Source of the DNA: Gammaproteobacteria bacterium 42_54_T18 | Lineage (GTDB): Bacteria > Pseudomonadota > Gammaproteobacteria > Pseudomonadales > Ketobacteraceae | Direction of reading: 5' to 3' | NCBI GenBank assembly: GCA_002163245.1 | Contig: MAAL01000060.1 | Span: 1 to 32,242 of the forward strand | Length of the DNA: 32,242 bases | In this document: one piece after another, positions 16,550-26,951 of the stretch | Layout of the letters: each line of letters begins with the position of its first letter | Position numbering within the stretch: position 1 is the first letter of the stretch | Notes under the pieces: generated by a model | Told to the model about the DNA's origin: nothing | Database searches by the model: none | Seen by the model: the letters and a program-made list of their open reading frames with translations, nothing else | Position numbers and translations under genes: made by a program

Positions 16550-17770
16550 TTAGCTTGAGGCACCCATCATAGCCTTAAAGAACCCGATATAAACCATCAT
16601 TACCATACCACCTATAATTAAAATAGCCGCCGGCTCTACCAAAGTTGCCATGGTTTTACTCAACGCCTTTAAGTTTTCTTCGTAAAACTTTCCTGCCTCT
16701 AACATAATCGCTACCAGCCCCCCGGTTCTTTCTCCGACAGACGCCAATTGAGATATCAACGGATCGATAAAGGGTGACGTTAAGCTAGATCCCAAATCTC
16801 GACCGATCAATACATTATTCGTTGCTTTATTTATTTCCAAGGCGATGACTGAATTAGGCATTAATTTCTCAACAATTTTTAATGCCTCTACTAACGTCAG
16901 TCCACTTTGCAATAGCATTGATAGCCCCCATCCTATCTGCGACATAGCCCCGACTTTAACCACCTTACCAAAAACCGGTATCATTAAAACAATAAGGTCC
17001 GTTACATATCGTCCAGAAACCGTAGAGCGCACATAACTCAACGACACAAAAAATGCTACAACACCGGCTAAAACAAAGTAACCATAATCAGAAAAAAATT
17101 GAGACAAATCAATTAGTCGTTGCGTTTCCGGGGGAAGCTTCTTACCTGAATTCTCAAAAATCTTCGCGAATTTTGGGATAACTGTTGCCACCAGAAAGTA
17201 CCCCATAAGAAGAGCTATTAACATCGTAATAGCCGGATATAACATCGCTGATGTCATATCCCGTTTCATTTCTGCCTTACGCTCCATATCATCAGCAACA
17301 CGCCCCATAACCACATCTAATTCACCCGTTGCCTCCGCGCTACGAATCATATGCTCAGACATATTAGGAAATATTTCCGCTTCTGAAATTGCATCAGAGA
17401 AAGTACCTCCCCCCTTAATATGGCCGCTCATATCCCGAACAATCAGCCCCATTTTTCCGCCGACAATACTCGTCACCATGTCTAAACTTTCAGTCAACGC
17501 CAAACCCGACTTCAACATTAGTGACATTTGTCTAAAGAAAAATATTTTTTTGCTGTTTGACACCCAACCAATTTCAGCCAAAAATTTGCTTAATTCACTA
17601 GTAACCCCTTTTTCATGAATAACTTCTGAATCATGGGTCACCTCTAACCCGTACAACCCTAACCTCCGCAATTGAGCACGAACATCTTGTTTGTCTTCTG
17701 CCTCAATGGTGCCGTATTGCTCTTTACCTTGCTGATCCAACGCGACATAGTTAAAATTTTGCACTAGCAT
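16550..17770 (-). CDS. Inner-membrane platform protein (PilC/GspF/MshG family)
   Basis: 406 residues, the family's usual length. Two T2SSF domains are visible: about 75-198 with 'FFRQMSLMLKSGLALTESLD' and the SAEATGELD motif (144-152), and about 278-400 with 'GWGLSMLLQSGLTLVEAL' and VGERTGGL (345-352). Membrane segments are near 172-197, 225-246 and 376-398. The N-terminal 'FNYVALDQQGKEQYGTIEAE' is standard for PilC/GspF. It is the rotor-like base that couples the cytoplasmic ATPase to pilin addition. It overlaps the assembly ATPase gene by 7 bp (ATGCTAG), indicating translational coupling. Confidence 0.95.
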   Translation of the reverse strand: MLVQNFNYVALDQQGKEQYGTIEAEDKQDVRAQLRRLGLYGLEVTHDSEVIHEKGVTSELSKFLAEIGWVSNSKKIFFFRQMSLMLKSGLALTESLDMVTSIVGGKMGLIVRDMSGHIKGGGTFSDAISEAEIFPNMSEHMIRSAEATGELDVVMGRVADDMERKAEMKRDMTSAMLYPAITMLIALLMGYFLVATVIPKFAKIFENSGKKLPPETQRLIDLSQFFSDYGYFVLAGVVAFFVSLSYVRSTVSGRYVTDLIVLMIPVFGKVVKVGAMSQIGWGLSMLLQSGLTLVEALKIVEKLMPNSVIALEINKATNNVLIGRDLGSSLTSPFIDPLISQLASVGERTGGLVAIMLEAGKFYEENLKALSKTMATLVEPAAILIIGGMVMMVYIGFFKAMMGASS

Positions 17771-19419
17771 ACTTCCTGTTCAATCACATTGGGCTCATTG
17801 ATACTCTCTTCATAACCAAGAGACAGGCGTTCAAATTCTGCAATGGTGGTATGCCCGCCCAATATTTTCTCGCGGCAATCATCTGCTAGGCTCACAAAAT
17901 CTTTGGCATTACTTCGAATTTCCTGCTCACTCCCTCCCCTGGCTATTATTCTTGCCAGATGCTCATCCATCCACAATGTTTCAAATAACGCGATACGCCC
18001 CTTATAACCACTATTATGGCAATTTGAACAACCATTATTTTGATATACATCCGCCTTTTCAACCGAACTAATACGTAGCAACTTAAGGTCTTTATCCGTT
18101 AACACCTTATCTGTTTTACAAAAAGTACATAATCGCCGTACGAGACGCTGTGCAATCACGCTTACCAGCGTTGTGCCAATCAAAAAAGGCTCCGCTCCAA
18201 TATCAATCAATCGGCTCACCGTCGACACCGCAGAATTAGTATGCAGCGTTGAAAAAACCATATGCCCTGTTAAGGCAGCTTTCATCGCTATTCCGGCCGT
18301 TTCACCATCACGAATTTCACCCACCATAATCACATCAGGGTCATGCCGTAAGAATGATCGCAACGCACTGGAAAACGATACCTTGGCCCCAACTTGAACC
18401 TGCGATATTCCATCCATAACATATTCAACGGGGTCTTCTACGGTTAATACATTAATATCCTTATTGGCAATTTGCTGTAACGCCGAATATAGGGTTGTTG
18501 ATTTACCCGAGCCTGTTGGCCCTGTGATTAAGATCATGCCATGGGGACGCTTAATAGCTTCCGAGAACAGCTCCAATGAGCGTTCTGATAAACCTATCTT
18601 TTTCAGCGACAGAGCCTCACTATCAGACCCTAACAGTCGCAACGTAGCACGCTCGCCAAACTTAATCGGAATGGTCGCAGCACGAATATCGAAGGATATC
18701 TGCTTATCCAACTCAAAGGTCATACCGCCATCTTGCGGCATGCGTTGTTCTGATATATCCATACCCGTCAGTACTTTCATGCGACTTAACAGCGAAGCAC
18801 CTTGTTCTACTGTGAGCATTTTTGCATAAGGTTGCAAGCAACCGTCTATACGAAAACGAATATGGAAACTACCTTTAGACGGTTCAAAATGCACGTCTGA
18901 AGCACTATTTAAGTAAGCTTCTGTCAGTAATTCATTCAGCCCAGCCACAGGGTCAAATTCACTTTCCTCTTCACCTTCATCTTCACTGGCACTTTGCATA
19001 ACACGTTGCACCAGCTGCTCTAGTAATCTCGGATCCGTCATGCAAATTTCTATATCATCAGGCAGCGAACGACGAACTTGCGCAATACCAGCAACATCAT
19101 CTGGATTATCCACCAACAACAACGCAGTCTCGTCAACAGGTAGCAACGGCAACATTAGGCGGCGCTGCACAATAGCAGGGGATATTTTCCTCAATAACAA
19201 AGGATCAATGCGTATTTCATCACTATCAAGAAAGCGAATATCTTGCACCTGAGCATAGGCTCGATAAAGTGAGGTAATCGAAAAGCGTAATTTGTAGCAC
19301 AACAATGTTAACAAATCGCTACGTTCTCGGCGTGCCACTAATTTAAATTCGGCCACCCTGGCTTCATCCAGCATGCCGGTTTGTATACCCGCATTAATTA
19401 ATATGTTGTCACGTATCAT
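17764..19419 (-). CDS. Assembly ATPase (PilB/GspE/MshE family)
   Basis: 551 residues. The N-terminal ~150 residues form a T2SSE_N-like domain ('EFKLVARRERSDLLTLLCYK', 'LYRAYAQVQDIRFLD') that lacks the RLG-type c-di-GMP motif of MshE. The catalytic core has Walker A GPTGSGKST (300-308), Asp box 'VEDPVEYV', Walker B 'PDVIMVGEIRD' (361-371) and His box 'FSTLHTNSAV'. A zinc-binding tetracysteine is present: C431-x2-C434 and C464-x2-C467. These are the marks of the hexameric ATPase that drives filament extension. Its ATG shares a base with the stop of the upstream PilT-like gene (TAATG). Confidence 0.95.
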   Translation of the reverse strand: MIRDNILINAGIQTGMLDEARVAEFKLVARRERSDLLTLLCYKLRFSITSLYRAYAQVQDIRFLDSDEIRIDPLLLRKISPAIVQRRLMLPLLPVDETALLLVDNPDDVAGIAQVRRSLPDDIEICMTDPRLLEQLVQRVMQSASEDEGEEESEFDPVAGLNELLTEAYLNSASDVHFEPSKGSFHIRFRIDGCLQPYAKMLTVEQGASLLSRMKVLTGMDISEQRMPQDGGMTFELDKQISFDIRAATIPIKFGERATLRLLGSDSEALSLKKIGLSERSLELFSEAIKRPHGMILITGPTGSGKSTTLYSALQQIANKDINVLTVEDPVEYVMDGISQVQVGAKVSFSSALRSFLRHDPDVIMVGEIRDGETAGIAMKAALTGHMVFSTLHTNSAVSTVSRLIDIGAEPFLIGTTLVSVIAQRLVRRLCTFCKTDKVLTDKDLKLLRISSVEKADVYQNNGCSNCHNSGYKGRIALFETLWMDEHLARIIARGGSEQEIRSNAKDFVSLADDCREKILGGHTTIAEFERLSLGYEESINEPNVIEQEVC

Positions 19420-20504
19420 TATGAAGAACCTAACAATTGGTTAAGTAACTCATTAAAAACATGGGGTTTACGCGACAATCGCATACCTTGATCCCGAGGA
19501 ATCAACCCCTCTTTAACCCGAACTGCCAAAGCATAATCAAAGGTTTGATTGCCCTGGGCTCGCCCCGTTTCCATGACCGAATAAATTTGCTCTGGCTTAT
19601 GATTACGGATCAAGTTGGATACGGCAGCATTAACCATCAAAATCTCATTAATAGGCACCCGCCCTGATGCATTATCTGGGCGCACCAATGTTTGTGTAAC
19701 AACTGCCCGCAACACCATAGATAATTGCTGGCGAACACCTTCTTGTTGGTTACCAGGAAAGGACCCCACCAAACGATCTATCACACCAACCGCATCATTG
19801 GTATGCAAGGTAGAAAATACCAAGTGACCTGTTTCTGCCGCCATCAAGGCCGCTTCCATCGTTTCTAAATCCCGCATTTCTCCCAGCAAAATAACATCCG
19901 GGTCTTCACGCATAGCCGCACGAATAGCATCTGCAAAACAATGAACATCGGAACCCACCTCGCGCTGATGAACTAATGCTCGTTTATTTAAATGCAAAAA
20001 CTCTACAGGGTCTTCAATAGTCAGAATATGGCAATCTCTGGTTTCATTAATTTCATTAATAACACTGGCCAACGTAGTGGATTTACCGCTACCTGTAGCA
20101 CCAGTAATCAGCACCAAGCCATCATGTAACTTTGCCAGTTTAAACAACTGCTGCGGTAGACGAAGTTCCTCTAAACTATGGAAACTACCATCTAACCAAC
20201 GTATCGAAAAAGCGGGGCATCCTCGTTCAAAATAAACATTAAGACGGTATCGCAAACCGTTTTTATTGCTATAAGCCAAATCTACGCTGCGGTGATCCAT
20301 ATAATGTTTATATTGTTTTTCACTTAACACCGCCTTACAAACACCCTCCAGCATGGCTTTATCTAACACCATTAAATCGTCCTGCTGAGAAATATCTCCA
20401 CTTATCCTAAACGCAGGGTAACAATTGTCCGACAGATGAATATCTGACGCACCATGTTTATCTGCGGCGTTCAATATTTCTTCAAACAAAGATAGCCCAA
20501 TCAT
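19419..20504 (-). CDS. PilT-like retraction ATPase
   Basis: 361 residues, the PilT/PilU size and well below that of PilB. An N-terminal PAS-like domain ('KHGASDIHLSDNCYPAFRIS') precedes Walker A GATGSGKST (135-143), 'IEDPVEFLH', 'AIRAAMREDPDVILLGEMRD' (192-212) and 'ETGHLVFSTLHTNDA'. The C-terminal AVSNLIRN (294-301) corresponds to the AIRNLIRE motif that PilT needs for retraction. No zinc-binding cysteines are present, as expected for PilT. Finding a retraction-type motor inside the same operon as the assembly ATPase suggests a dynamic filament and is unlike T2SS. It is spaced 3 bp from the PilO-like gene. Confidence 0.93.
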   Translation of the reverse strand: MIGLSLFEEILNAADKHGASDIHLSDNCYPAFRISGDISQQDDLMVLDKAMLEGVCKAVLSEKQYKHYMDHRSVDLAYSNKNGLRYRLNVYFERGCPAFSIRWLDGSFHSLEELRLPQQLFKLAKLHDGLVLITGATGSGKSTTLASVINEINETRDCHILTIEDPVEFLHLNKRALVHQREVGSDVHCFADAIRAAMREDPDVILLGEMRDLETMEAALMAAETGHLVFSTLHTNDAVGVIDRLVGSFPGNQQEGVRQQLSMVLRAVVTQTLVRPDNASGRVPINEILMVNAAVSNLIRNHKPEQIYSVMETGRAQGNQTFDYALAVRVKEGLIPRDQGMRLSRKPHVFNELLNQLLGSS

Positions 20505-20507
20505 ACT

Positions 20508-21134
20508 TCAAAAACTCATAATCAATTTAATATTAAGACCGTCGCCTTCGGCCCTTGGTGCCACCGATACCTTTGTTACTACCACCCTATTTTCTAAGGT
20601 TTCTAGGCGTTCAATAAATACCAGTAAATCATGGTATTTCCCGTACAACATGATATCAAATGCAGGTCGCTCTAAGAATTTCATAAGCTGCGGTTGGCGA
20701 CCATCTGTAAAACCAGAAAGATCCTGATCGGCTTGCGTTACACTCGCCATGCGTAGTTCGTGTGACTTGGCTAAGAACGTTAACTGAGAACGCATTTTTG
20801 CAATGGCTTTTTTGCTGTTAAGGTCAATAAATCCACTCTCAATACCCGCCACAGCCTCTTCTTCTATTATTGTTTGTTCTATTAATCCTGCTAATTCCTT
20901 GTTTAGCCGCTTTATGTCCTTATTGCCCGCTCTCTTAATTTTTGTTTTTCGTACATCTTGGCGGCTTTCCTCAAGCACTTCTTTCCATACTGCCCGTTGT
21001 GTTGTTTGAACTTTCACTCTCAGCATAAGATACCCACCAACAACACACGAAATAAGCAGAATCCCCACCAATACTTTTTCTCGTAGTGCCATTGGTTTTT
21101 TTTCTGTTTTTTTACCATTGGACTTATCAAACAT
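20508..21134 (-). CDS. PilO/GspM/MshJ-like inner-membrane alignment protein
   Basis: About 208 residues from ATG 21134, 2 bp after the stop of the PilM/N-like gene; the upstream TTG at 21140 would overlap. A short basic cytoplasmic tail leads to one membrane helix ('VLVGILLISCVVGGYLML'). A predicted coiled coil (about 45-95) and a small alpha/beta domain follow, ending in 'LVFIERLETLENRVVVTKVS' and 'GLNIKLIMSF'. This is the topology of PilO/GspM, ferredoxin-like dimers that bind the PilN/GspL periplasmic part. Sequence similarity is low; the call rests on topology and gene order. Confidence 0.8.
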   Translation of the reverse strand: MFDKSNGKKTEKKPMALREKVLVGILLISCVVGGYLMLRVKVQTTQRAVWKEVLEESRQDVRKTKIKRAGNKDIKRLNKELAGLIEQTIIEEEAVAGIESGFIDLNSKKAIAKMRSQLTFLAKSHELRMASVTQADQDLSGFTDGRQPQLMKFLERPAFDIMLYGKYHDLLVFIERLETLENRVVVTKVSVAPRAEGDGLNIKLIMSF

Positions 21135-21136
21135 GA

Positions 21137-22939
21137 TCAAATAGATTCCAAAATCATTGTGAACTTATATCCATCAATACCAGAAAATCCTTTTTCCTCT
21201 TGGCTCGAATTATCGACAATCTGCATATCCCAGACATCTAATTCATCCGTTAGTTTTTGATTAAATTCATCAATCGACAACTGATCAACAGACCATCCAG
21301 AGACACTGAACTGGTACCACGATGTTTCCTCTATTCTATGGATCATAATTAAATCGTTAATACTTCTAGAGAAAAGTGGCAACAAATCTACCAAAAACTG
21401 CTGCCTACGTAACAAAATAGTATTAAGACCTGACTGGCGCTTAGACAACATGCTTAACTTTTCTTGCAGCTTCTTTTTTTCCAACATTAACCGATTATAT
21501 TCAGCATTATCACTATTAATTTTTGAATTGATCGAGTCAATTTTTTCAACCGCTAAACCATTTTCTTGAACTTCACTCTCTGTGCTTACTCTTTCGTAAA
21601 TATAATAAGATTCATTACCAGAAATACCCAAAATGACCACCACAACTACTGCAGCCACCTGTAATTTTGGCTGTTTATACCAGGGCGGTGGCGGTGGCGT
21701 ACCATGCAAGCTACTTAACTGCTGACTTGAGAATTTGTAAAAATGATGCCGCGCTGCCCCCATAATTGCAGCATCACCAGAAAATGGATCATTAACCAAG
21801 TTGTTTACATCGAGAACCCCATCAAGATTCAGAAAATGGCAGGACAAACTGTCACTAAGTTCCTGCACAAAGTCATTGATCCTAGGATGGTAACCGCTGT
21901 AATACACCTTTTCTAAACTTTCACCGTCCAGCGGTTCATCCGAAATATAATCACTCACAAGCTGGACTATATCGGATGCCTCTAATGCATAATCACTGCA
22001 CCGATGTTGTTTTGACGCTACAACATGATTGTTTTTTACCTGAATCAATGTCACCAAACTGATATTGATCACTAACAATAGTTGTTCGTGCTTATTTACT
22101 GGGAGCTGGGTAACCGCACTGTGATGCTGAGAATAAATCGCTTCTAAAAATATTTTATGCTCACCAAAAACCGTCAACCATTCATTGCGAACCTGTGCAT
22201 TAATAGCAGAACACAGCCATAGGCCACCTTGATCTTCCGACGCAATCGATTCATCACTCCAACTACAATCTATTGTCGGATCTGCCAACTGGTTTTTTTC
22301 ATGTACCGACAAACATTCATCAAGCTGCTCTTTGGTAATAAATCCGGCACGTATCGCCAGCTCACCAAAACGTGCAGGTGACCGTCCTCCTCTTCCAGCC
22401 ATTCGTTCTTTTTGTTCACCTAATTCTTCTAATAATCGCTTTCTCTCCGGCTCCTTTAAATAGCCACAAGCAATCAATAAACCTCCAATAGTCCAATGCC
22501 CTACACTTTCGGTAAACAGTGGCTCAAGCTCCCAACGCACAAGTTCTTGCATTTGTTTATCCGAGAGCTTTCGATCACCTTCTATTGGCAAGGGTAACAA
22601 TGCAGAAGTCACCGCACCGGAAACCAGCAACGCTTTAGAGGGAACAGAAAAGTCGTCACGCTTAAGTTGCACAACAATATCGGCCAATGCCTCTGAACTT
22701 TCCATTATATTATTTTCTGCGTAACCGATTAATTCAACCTCATCACCACGGCGCTCAACCACATACGCTTTAATGCCAAAACCACGACTCTCAATAATCA
22801 GCAAGCTATTGGCTTTTTGTGCCATGCGCTGAAATATATTTTTAGCCATATCTTTAGCATTACGGCCCGTCGTATTCACCGCTAATTTCTGCTGAGACTT
22901 TTTAATGTACGTCGTTAGTTTTTCTGGGAATTGGCTCAT
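21137..22939 (-). CDS. PilM-PilN / GspL-like fusion with an MshEN-like insert
   Basis: 600 residues. The N-terminal ~400 residues resemble the actin-like PilM/GspL cytoplasmic domain ('LLIIESRGFGIKAYVV', 'LLPLPIEGDRKLS', 'QELVRWELEPLF', and late 'DAAIMGAARHHF'). An insert at about 147-230 has two repeats of the RLGxx-type. The first, TIGGLLIACG (150-159), is degenerate. The second, RFGELAIRAG (190-199), continues with ITKEQLDECL and is close to the MshEN c-di-GMP motif. A proline-rich hinge (PPPPPW, 415-420) precedes a single membrane helix (about 427-441). A coiled coil (about 462-505) and a PilN/GspL-like periplasmic domain follow. The membrane complex thus joins PilM and PilN functions in one chain, as in GspL and MshI. 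Confidence 0.82.
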   Translation of the reverse strand: MSQFPEKLTTYIKKSQQKLAVNTTGRNAKDMAKNIFQRMAQKANSLLIIESRGFGIKAYVVERRGDEVELIGYAENNIMESSEALADIVVQLKRDDFSVPSKALLVSGAVTSALLPLPIEGDRKLSDKQMQELVRWELEPLFTESVGHWTIGGLLIACGYLKEPERKRLLEELGEQKERMAGRGGRSPARFGELAIRAGFITKEQLDECLSVHEKNQLADPTIDCSWSDESIASEDQGGLWLCSAINAQVRNEWLTVFGEHKIFLEAIYSQHHSAVTQLPVNKHEQLLLVINISLVTLIQVKNNHVVASKQHRCSDYALEASDIVQLVSDYISDEPLDGESLEKVYYSGYHPRINDFVQELSDSLSCHFLNLDGVLDVNNLVNDPFSGDAAIMGAARHHFYKFSSQQLSSLHGTPPPPPWYKQPKLQVAAVVVVVILGISGNESYYIYERVSTESEVQENGLAVEKIDSINSKINSDNAEYNRLMLEKKKLQEKLSMLSKRQSGLNTILLRRQQFLVDLLPLFSRSINDLIMIHRIEETSWYQFSVSGWSVDQLSIDEFNQKLTDELDVWDMQIVDNSSQEEKGFSGIDGYKFTMILESI

Positions 22940-22946
22940 GATTTAA

Positions 22947-24280
<1,334 letters not shown>

Positions 24281-24281
<1 letters not shown>

Positions 24282-24874
24282 TAAGGTGTACGCTTAATAT
24301 CAGTTGATGCATCGCTGACTGTCAATGTTTCAGAAATAGTTGCCCACCATTGTTGCCACATGCTGGGTGCTGTTTTTTTCTGCCAACTGTACACTAACAA
24401 ACCGGGTCCAAATTTTGAGTTATACACATGGTAGGCCTCAAAGATCACTTCATCATTCAGGCTTAGGTGTTTTTCCATTCCCTCGGCCAGCTCATCAATA
24501 ATATACACCGGCAGTGTTCTGCCAGTGGCTGACGCCACCGTTATACCTTTGGTCGCAACGATAGATGATTCAGAAGCAAAATTTTCAATGGCACGTTTCA
24601 AATAGCTGTGCTTACGGGAATAAGGCATTTCGTTTAATGTCGCAGTAAAACCCACAGGCCGAAACAACACTAACTCAACTGTACCTTCCATTGATGCTTT
24701 AAATTCATCAATCATAATATCAACATCATAAATGTTGATATTTTTTTGCTCCAGCGTGACAGTAGAATTGTTATCATCTACGGCCTTCGTTGCCACCTCA
24801 TCATTATCGGCCACCACAATCTTGGCCCACAAACTCATCGTACATAATAGTAAAATAATTAACGTATTCTTCAT
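24281..24874 (-). CDS. Secreted protein of unknown function in the pilin gene block
   Basis: About 197 residues from ATG 24874; the longer open frame runs into the preceding prepilin gene. GAAGAG lies upstream and the N-terminus is a Sec signal peptide (MKNTLIILLLCTMSLWAKIVVA). The mature protein has no family I recognise. Visible features are 'NINIYDVDIMIDEFKASMEG', a positively charged 'EMPYSRKHSYLKRAIENF', and a Trp-rich C-terminal stretch 'APSMWQQWWATISETL'. No prepilin signature and no lipobox are present. It lies between the GspG-like and the EP-rich prepilin genes, 22 bp and -1 bp from them, so it is co-expressed and probably a periplasmic accessory or assembly factor. Confidence 0.7.
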
Positions 24875-24896
24875 GTTATTACTCTTCACTCTCGAA

Positions 24897-25652
24897 TCAA
24901 TACAAACATAAGACAATGTCATCGCCACCCGCCGCAGCGGGACAAGACAGCCCTGAACTTTCATAAATACCGTTGGGGCCTAAGCTAACAACCCTTGCTT
25001 CCCTTGCTCCTTCACTATCCAAATCAAACAAAAAATACGGCCGCCCCCGACGGGAAATCGGATCATCGGCATCACTTTGTCCAAGTAGACGCCAATCAAA
25101 TAAACAGGCGTCATTGGCAACAGGACTATCATCACAAATAGCCGCCATATTTGCTTTTCCATCGTCATCATTAACGTCCACAGGAAAAGCAACAAAAGGA
25201 TCTGGTATAGCTCGCTGTCTATTATGCGCAGCCGCCACTACTGCATGTGGGGAACCAGTACCATTAAGACCAATACCATCACCAATATCCACCAAACCAC
25301 TATCTCCACTATGCAAATAGGGCCCACGCCAGCCCCGTTGATAATCTGCATCCCAGGCAACAACAGGCGTACCTGGTTGCTCAAATAGGAATACTGCATC
25401 CACCGCGGAGGATTGCGCTGGAAACACAAAGTTATCTTGTCTATAACGCAACAATGCAGCGCGAATATTTAGCATTTCACTATCCGCAGCGATTAATTTA
25501 CTGTCGCTTATACGGCTACCTGATGCCGTATAAGCGACCCCCGCTAACGCCGCCATAATTCCCACGACAACGAGTAACTCCAGCAAAGTGAAACCTGACA
25601 CACGCTGGTAAGCCACCGCATCACGACGTTTGGATATTTGTTTAATATTCAT
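24897..25652 (-). CDS. GspG-like prepilin
   Basis: 251 residues. A 20-residue leader ends in SG|FTLLELLVVVGIMAALAGVAY, with Glu5 of the mature protein, the full N-methylation signature. 'DSEMLNIRAALLRYRQDNFVFP' and 'GWRGPYL' resemble the GspG major-pseudopilin core, where 'W.GPYL' is conserved. Asp-rich 'PVDVNDDDGK' and the C-terminal 'SLGPNGIYESSG' (compare SxGpDG in GspG) suggest a calcium site. It is longer than GspG (about 140 residues) and is the only prepilin here with clear GspG-type motifs. Third of four prepilin genes. Confidence 0.88.
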   Translation of the reverse strand: MNIKQISKRRDAVAYQRVSGFTLLELLVVVGIMAALAGVAYTASGSRISDSKLIAADSEMLNIRAALLRYRQDNFVFPAQSSAVDAVFLFEQPGTPVVAWDADYQRGWRGPYLHSGDSGLVDIGDGIGLNGTGSPHAVVAAAHNRQRAIPDPFVAFPVDVNDDDGKANMAAICDDSPVANDACLFDWRLLGQSDADDPISRRGRPYFLFDLDSEGAREARVVSLGPNGIYESSGLSCPAAAGGDDIVLCLY

Positions 25653-25679
25653 TGCGAACCATGTAGTTATTTTTTGTTA

Positions 25680-26759
25680 TTAACCTGACTTCTGGCCGTT
25701 AAATTCAGATATTTCCTCTGCCAAAAAACCGCCCGAGGCATCAATAATTGCTTGTAGATACGTGTTAGGGGCTGCCGCACTCACCAAGGGTCCCGTCCCG
25801 CTCACCAACTCTGTATACGTGCCACTATTAAACAAAGCGATATAATGCGCATACTTATCTTTTGCCGCCCCAGTATAAAAAGGAGCTTTACCAAACACAC
25901 CGTCGACCCCCACCACATCAGACTCAGCACCAATACCAAACGCTAACAAGCGGTCATGTGCTCCGGCTCCGAGCTTAATATTGTTGTAACCGTTGTCGGT
26001 ATAAGAAGAACCACCTGCTGTCACATCACTGCCCTTGTACCACATCAATACGGGCGCACCGGCAGCAACAACACCCGAAAAACCAACACCACGAAACTTA
26101 TACCCCCCCGCGCCGTCAGGCTCAGGATCTGCAAATGCTTCATTAGGTATGTCAATCGCGTCCAAACCCTGGCTATTGTCACCGAAAAAACCACTGCTAC
26201 CGTTTACCGCCAAACTAAGTACAACACTGGATGCAAAATTATCACACGCCTCGCTCATAGCGTAACGTAACGTTAAAAAACCGCGGCGCTGAAACTCCTC
26301 TGCCTCCGCGGCCGTGAGCGCTGTGCCCACAAACTTTTCTGACAGTGCCCGGCTCATACCACCACCGACACCCGAGACATTTGAAATGCCGCCAAATTTA
26401 TATGCCGTGCTCGGTAATGCCGTCACGGTACCTGCCGTCGTATTTAAAAGTGCATCTTCAGTTTCCGGATCAACCAATGCGGCAGATTGCCAGCTATTGC
26501 CCGATACTGCGCCCGTAGCGCTATAATTTGTGCACACTAACGATTCTAAATTATTCGGCAAGCGTTGTGTTAACTGCATAAACACACGCATTGAATTTTC
26601 AATTCCACTAAGCGTTTGCGCAGCCACTCCACGCGCTGCTTTGGATTCAGTACCTGACCATGACGCTACCATTGAGCCACCAATTACGGCAATAATCCCC
26701 ACCACCACAAGCAATTCAAGTAACGTAAAACCCTTGTGTTGTTGATACTGACTAACCAC
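25680..26759 (-). CDS. Large prepilin, paralogue of the first prepilin
   Basis: About 359 residues from a GTG at 26759, with TGAGA about 7 nt upstream; a TTG at 26771 is in frame. The leader ends in KG|FTLLELLVVVGIIAVIGGSMV with Glu5. The rest closely parallels the neighbouring upstream prepilin across its whole length. Examples are 'YKFGGISNVSGVGGGM', 'EKFVGTALT', 'LTLRYAMSEACDN', 'DIPNEAFADPEPD', 'APVLMWYKGSDVT', 'NGYNNIKLGAGAHDRLLAFG' and 'FGKAPFY'. At about 350 residues these are much larger than standard major pilins. Duplicate genes allow a mixed or alternative filament. It lies downstream of a hairpin terminator, so it is likely less expressed than its paralogue. Confidence 0.88.
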   Translation of the reverse strand: MVSQYQQHKGFTLLELLVVVGIIAVIGGSMVASWSGTESKAARGVAAQTLSGIENSMRVFMQLTQRLPNNLESLVCTNYSATGAVSGNSWQSAALVDPETEDALLNTTAGTVTALPSTAYKFGGISNVSGVGGGMSRALSEKFVGTALTAAEAEEFQRRGFLTLRYAMSEACDNFASSVVLSLAVNGSSGFFGDNSQGLDAIDIPNEAFADPEPDGAGGYKFRGVGFSGVVAAGAPVLMWYKGSDVTAGGSSYTDNGYNNIKLGAGAHDRLLAFGIGAESDVVGVDGVFGKAPFYTGAAKDKYAHYIALFNSGTYTELVSGTGPLVSAAAPNTYLQAIIDASGGFLAEEISEFNGQKSG

Positions 26760-26872
26760 GTTAATTCTCAATAAAATGAAGGCTGAATAAATGATCTTGA
26801 CACCAATGGATTCACGACCCAGCCGATTTGATTCTTATAAAATCCGCCAATACACAACGGTCAGATCATTCG

Positions 26873-26918
26873 TTTAAAAATAAAACACCGGCTGAAGATT
26901 AATTCCAACAGCCGGTGT
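26873..26918 (-). terminator. Rho-independent terminator after the first prepilin gene
   Basis: ACACCGGCTG (26885-26894) pairs exactly with 26909-26918. Reading along the minus strand, the stem is followed by TTTTATTTTT. It lies between two paralogous prepilin genes and would give excess first-prepilin mRNA with limited read-through to the rest of the cluster. Confidence 0.85.
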
Positions 26919-26951
26919 GTGACACGTCCCTGCGTCAATCAAGTATACTGA

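Noticed and set aside
26035-26265. 76-residue plus-strand open frame, and an overlapping one from 25956
   Set aside because: Both are antisense shadows of the second prepilin gene, which has a clear class III leader and a paralogue.
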